Assembly (NCBI GenBank): GCA_008921705.1
Contig: VFFE01009164.1
Span: forward strand, 269,075 to 333,074
Length of the DNA stretch: 64,000 nucleotides
Reading direction: 5' to 3'
From: Burhinus oedicnemus
Lineage: Eukaryota; Chordata; Aves; Charadriiformes; Burhinidae
The notes under the pieces were generated by a model, which saw only the letters and a program-made list of their open reading frames with translations, was not told the origin of the DNA and searched no databases. This document shows, piece by piece, positions 1 through 64,000 of the stretch; the stretch's first letter is position 1; every line of letters starts with the position of its first letter. A program made the translations under genes and the position numbers.

Positions 1-879
1 TCCTGAAAAAGAGTGACCCTTGGCATTCCTCCTTGGGCTTGGCCGCCCTGCAGCAGCCCTGGCCTCCCGGCAAGGCTTGGCTGCGTACACTGTAAGGACT
101 TGTACAAATGGCGAGCTGGCTGTTTGAGAAAAGCGATACACGGGGTGAGGTGAACAATTTCTGGGGACAGGGGGAACTGAGATGGGGGTCAAAAGTGATG
201 CTACTTCAATATACAGTTGGTTTTCAGTCATGATAAAGGCTAAAGCAAGCAGAGCTTCGTGGCAGAGAAACAGCAACATGGCAAAATTGAGACTCAAGGG
301 TATCCAGAACTTTCTGTGAGCAAGAGGCATCACTTCATGGAGAAAATCAGGCAAAGCAGGGAGATGCTCATGCAGACAGAGAGGAAAGAGATCCAGGTAA
401 GTGCTAGAAGAAAGACAAGAATAAAAATACAGTATGAAGGACGAGGTGGTCAGACAGAAAAAAAAAAAGTGCATTTGCAGAGGAAATAGGGAATGAGGGA
501 CAGAAAATACGTAATGTGGGACAGAGCCAGAGGAAAACAAGAGTGGGACAGGGGGAGTCACTGCTCCAGAGTCAGCTCCGGCGCCGGCAGGCTCAGCCTG
601 ACCCAGCAGCACCTGGAGTGCCCCTCGAGCAGAGGGTCCAGCCCAGCCAGATGCTGTCACAGGCTGGGGCCATAGCTGCTGCCGCCGCCACCGCACGATG
701 CCCAAAAGAGTTTATTTTCAAGACTTGTATGTGCTTCTCTTTGCAGCTTTAGGGCTCAAGCAGTGCGAGAGACATAAAGCTCATTTGTAACCGCTTCATA
801 TTTGTAAAGCATTTGAGTAGTGCTGGTAGTGGTGGCCTTAAAAAGGTTCTTTTTGAGAACCCCTTCTTTTGCCAAATTC

Positions 880-1040
880 CTCCCGCAGGGGTAGGAAGGA
901 GGCGGTGAGTGCCCCCGCGGCCTCTGCCGGCGGCGGCGGGCTGTCCCGCGGGGCGGAGCCAGGCCGCTGAGCCGGGCCCCGCTCCGGAGCCCCGCAGCGC
1001 CACCTGGTGCCGCCCGCCCCGCCCCGGCCCCGCTTTATCG
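880..1040. other. GC-rich, CpG-dense patch just past the CFTR 3' end
   Basis: The stretch has repeated GCGG, CCGCGG, GGGCGG and CCCGCCCCGCCCCGG runs in otherwise AT-rich surroundings. On the CFTR strand the part next to the last AATAAA is G-rich (GGGGCGGGGCGGGCGG type, SP1/MAZ-like). It could be a small CpG island, a transcription pause or termination element, or part of a domain boundary. No open frame of note starts here. Confidence 0.6.
997..1010 (-). promoter_or_regulatory. CTCF-like binding motif
   Basis: The plus strand reads GCGCCACCTGGTGC. The minus strand therefore reads GCACCAGGTGGCGC, which fits the CTCF core CCASYAGRKGGCRS at 13 of 14 positions; only the first C is changed, to G. 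It sits in the GC-rich patch about 57 bp beyond the last candidate CFTR polyadenylation signal. By orientation the motif points left, away from CFTR. CTCF sites flank CFTR in human, so a boundary role is plausible but is inferred from sequence alone. Confidence 0.5.
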
Positions 1041-1066
1041 GCTGGTTTTGTACCAAACAGAATGCA

Positions 1067-1072
1067 TTTATT
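1067..1072 (-). terminator. Candidate distal polyadenylation signal AATAAA
   Basis: Plus-strand TTTATT gives AATAAA on the CFTR strand (context GTAATAAATGC). It is followed downstream by TTCTGTTTGG and then a long G-rich tract, an arrangement that favours cleavage and termination. Use would give a 3'UTR of about 1.34 kb. Confidence 0.5.
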
Positions 1073-1196
1073 ACAAATCACGCACGTGTTTTGATGGGCA
1101 GCAATGCCTGAAGTGGAAGTAGCAGAATCGGTCTGTGGTGTCTGCACCGTGGGGGGGTGGGGGGTGGTTGTAACGTGTCGTACAGGCAGTCGCTTT

Positions 1197-1217
1197 TTTA
1201 TTTATTTTTTTTTTATT
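1197..1217 (-). terminator. Cluster of three AATAAA hexamers (alternative polyA signals)
   Basis: On the minus strand an A-rich tract contains AATAAA at 1212-1217, 1201-1206 and 1197-1202. Any could serve as a proximal polyadenylation signal about 130 nt before the distal one. The downstream sequence is C-rich rather than GU-rich, so I favour the distal signal, but alternative polyadenylation is possible. Confidence 0.45.
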
Positions 1218-1334
1218 TAAAGGAAGAAGATAATCTAAAATGTCTGTATCACTAGAATACTTTAGTACACAAAGACAGCATTGGACAGTACCTGGCCTAA
1301 CTCTGGGGCTGCCCTCGTTTTTAACAGCTCTATC

Positions 1335-1565
1335 ATAATGTGACATCAAAGACTAGTAGCAAAAAAACACCCAACAATTAAAATATAAAACATTTTGTAC
1401 AAATATATTTTTCTTTGTAGTACATAATCACCCTTAAAATACATAATTTCCTTAGTAAATGTTTGCAACAATATTAAAATAAATAAAATACCCTAGAGAA
1501 AGTTCGGTTTCATCATAAAACTGCAAACCAGAAGAGTATAAAAATTAATTTCATTATTAAAGTCT
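1335..1565 (-). promoter_or_regulatory. Conserved-looking block in the CFTR 3'UTR
   Basis: Read on the minus strand, this stretch lines up with an AU-rich part of the human CFTR 3'UTR as I recall it. Shared landmarks occur in the same order: TTTTTATA, TTTATGATGAA against TTTTGTGAAG, TCTCTAGG (about 1493-1500), TATTTATTTTAAT, CAAACAT, GTATTTTAA, GTGATTATG, ATTTGTA.AAAAT, CTACTAGT and a final GTTAAAA. This suggests constrained mRNA-stability or microRNA elements. The comparison is from memory and not computed. Confidence 0.55.
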
Positions 1566-2390
1566 ACTTCAGAAAGGTTTCTTCTTTTTGTTTGTTTTTA
1601 GGCCAGAGTAAAAAGCACGCAAAGGTGCCAGACCTATGCAAACTATTACAGTTCCACTGCCAGGAGTCCTACCTTTCACTAGATACCGATGTCAGGCTGC
1701 ACTCATCCTGCTGCGAGCGTGTGTGCAGGGTCGGGTGGCGTGTCTCCTCGGTTTTAAGAGGAAATACCAATTCTCCCTTAACCGTGGAGACGTGACAGAT
1801 GTTGACTGAATTGCAAGTCAATATCCTCTCTTCCTTCATTCTCACCTCTTACGAAAGGGCTTTTTCTGCTAAGTTGAAATTACAGTTGCTGCATAAAAAA
1901 CAAAGAGGAGGAAGTTCTCTGTGCGCCTTGCTGATATTGTCCCTTAATTTGTTTGCAGGAAGTGAATCCAAAGAAGCTTTTTACATTCTGATTTTAGTAT
2001 TTTCCACCCAGGTTTGATTATTTTTCTCACATCCTTCCTGCTGTCTAGACCTCTCACCCCAGCAAGAACATTTCTAAGTTTTCTGAAACAATTATGTTGG
2101 GCAAAGCAGGTTATTTCTGCTTGCCATCTCATTTGTACCGAATTAGAGCAGCTTTTCAAAGGAAGTCTGGTTTTACCATTACAAGTGGCAAAACTTCAAA
2201 GAATGTACTAACTTGCACACGATTAATGATGGAAGGGAAGTAATTCCCAAATGCATGTGTAATCGCTGCAGTGCGCGCCTCCTGCAAGATTCAATTTGTG
2301 CATGGCTCCCGCAGGTTCGGAAGTGCTGGTCCTGTCATAGTGGGGCACTGCTGACAAGTCACTCCACAAAGAGGGTGCCCACACCACGTC

Positions 2391-63576
<61,186 letters not shown>

Positions 63577-64000
63577 CTAGAAACACCATGAAAGCAGATG
63601 AGAGGAAATGGTAAGGGATGATGGCTGTATCACACAAAGCAGTACATACTTGCCAACACTGAGCATTAGCTAATATTTCTGATGGTGCTATTGCGTTGTA
63701 GTGTCTTAGAGACAGGCATAAATATAGCTTATACAATATCTTTTGATACAGAGGAAATGTTTTTGAAACTACCGATTCTTTCATTGCTAGTGAAAACATA
63801 ACCAAAAATGTATTTGGTTTTGGTTTAGAAAGAGTATCAGAACTTGGCATTTCCTTTGCTTTCAGGACTTGTATCAGGCAGCATCACCTTTCTGACCTTA
63901 ATCCTTTTCAAATAAAGCTTTGGTTTTGGAGTAGGATGTGGAAGGTTGTACTATGATAAACAGTGAAACAAAGCAGCTACGTGCTGCTATCTCCCTATTC
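63577..64000 (-). other. CFTR intron 8 (partial)
   Basis: This runs off the window edge. No match to exon 8 (the TM6 region ending near AINKIQ) occurs before 64000, so exons 1-8 lie further right. Short open frames here are intronic. Confidence 0.85.

Larger units (their letters stand above)
1..1044. other. Downstream flank of CFTR, no gene recognised
   Basis: This lies beyond the CFTR 3' end. Open frames here are short and match nothing I know. Two GC-rich, CpG-containing patches stand out at about 560-705 and 880-1040; the rest is ordinary. In other vertebrates the next gene on this side is CTTNBP2, transcribed convergently, but I see no CTTNBP2 coding sequence in these 1044 bases. Confidence 0.6.
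1045..2390 (-). other. CFTR: CFTR 3' untranslated region
   Basis: This follows the TGA stop on the minus strand and runs to the candidate cleavage region. The left limit is approximate and depends on which AATAAA is used. The length of about 1.2-1.35 kb is close to the roughly 1.5 kb human 3'UTR. The part from about 1565 down to 1335 resembles the human CFTR 3'UTR as I remember it. The distal part is AU-rich. Confidence 0.75.

Noticed and set aside
880..1040. The GC-rich patch as the promoter of a neighbouring gene
   Set aside because: No downstream coding sequence, TATA or initiator context is visible on either strand; the expected neighbour (CTTNBP2) should end, not start, on this side.
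749..1147. Overlapping frames in the GC-rich patch (up to 132 codons)
   Set aside because: GC-rich DNA has few stop codons; frames on both strands are open and Pro/Gly/Ala-rich, typical of artefacts.

Overview
The window is vertebrate nuclear DNA and holds one recognisable protein-coding gene: the 3' two-thirds of CFTR (ABCC7, the cAMP/PKA-gated, ATP-gated chloride and bicarbonate channel), read on the minus strand. All nineteen exons matching human exons 9-27 (current numbering) are present, from 63576 down to the TGA stop at 2391-2393. Every intron has GT-AG ends, and the exons join in one uninterrupted frame of 1112 codons plus stop. Exons 1-8 lie beyond the right edge. The host is almost certainly a bird: both long interspersed elements are CR1 LINEs, one with the bird-type ATTCTATGATTCTAT tail, and NBD1 carries a set of prolines that I recall as typical of avian CFTR. 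I cannot name the species.

Layout, left to right on the plus strand, which is 3' to 5' for CFTR: 1-1044, downstream flank with two GC-rich patches and a strong CTCF-like motif; about 1045-2390, CFTR 3'UTR with several AATAAA signals and a block that resembles the human 3'UTR; 2391-18609, exons 27-22 (NBD2 and the PDZ-binding C-terminus); 26587-41294, exons 21-15 (second membrane domain); 42413-43145, exon 14 (end of NBD1 plus the whole R domain); 44031-63576, exons 13-9 (NBD1). Introns make up most of the sequence and carry the repeats: a CR1 fragment in intron 18 (plus strand), a longer CR1 with a broken reverse transcriptase in intron 12 (minus strand), a C20/(AC)7 tract, an AT-rich palindromic array, a 27-bp minisatellite, a (TAGAA)16 array and several small duplications.

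The predicted protein looks functional. NBD1 has a Walker A GSTGAGKT, signature LSGGQ, F508, and a Walker B ending in Ser rather than the catalytic Glu, so it is the degenerate site. NBD2 has Walker A GRTGSGKS, the non-canonical LSHGH signature, and a full Walker B with Glu. The R domain keeps its ladder of dibasic PKA sites. The protein ends in ETRL, a class I PDZ ligand.

I found no previously undescribed gene system. The observations best worth following are the stabilising-type substitutions in NBD1, the compact gene-end structure (polyA signal, G-rich tract, CTCF-like motif), the conserved-looking 3'UTR block, the absence of the human intron 9 TG/T tract, and several unexplained intronic repeats.
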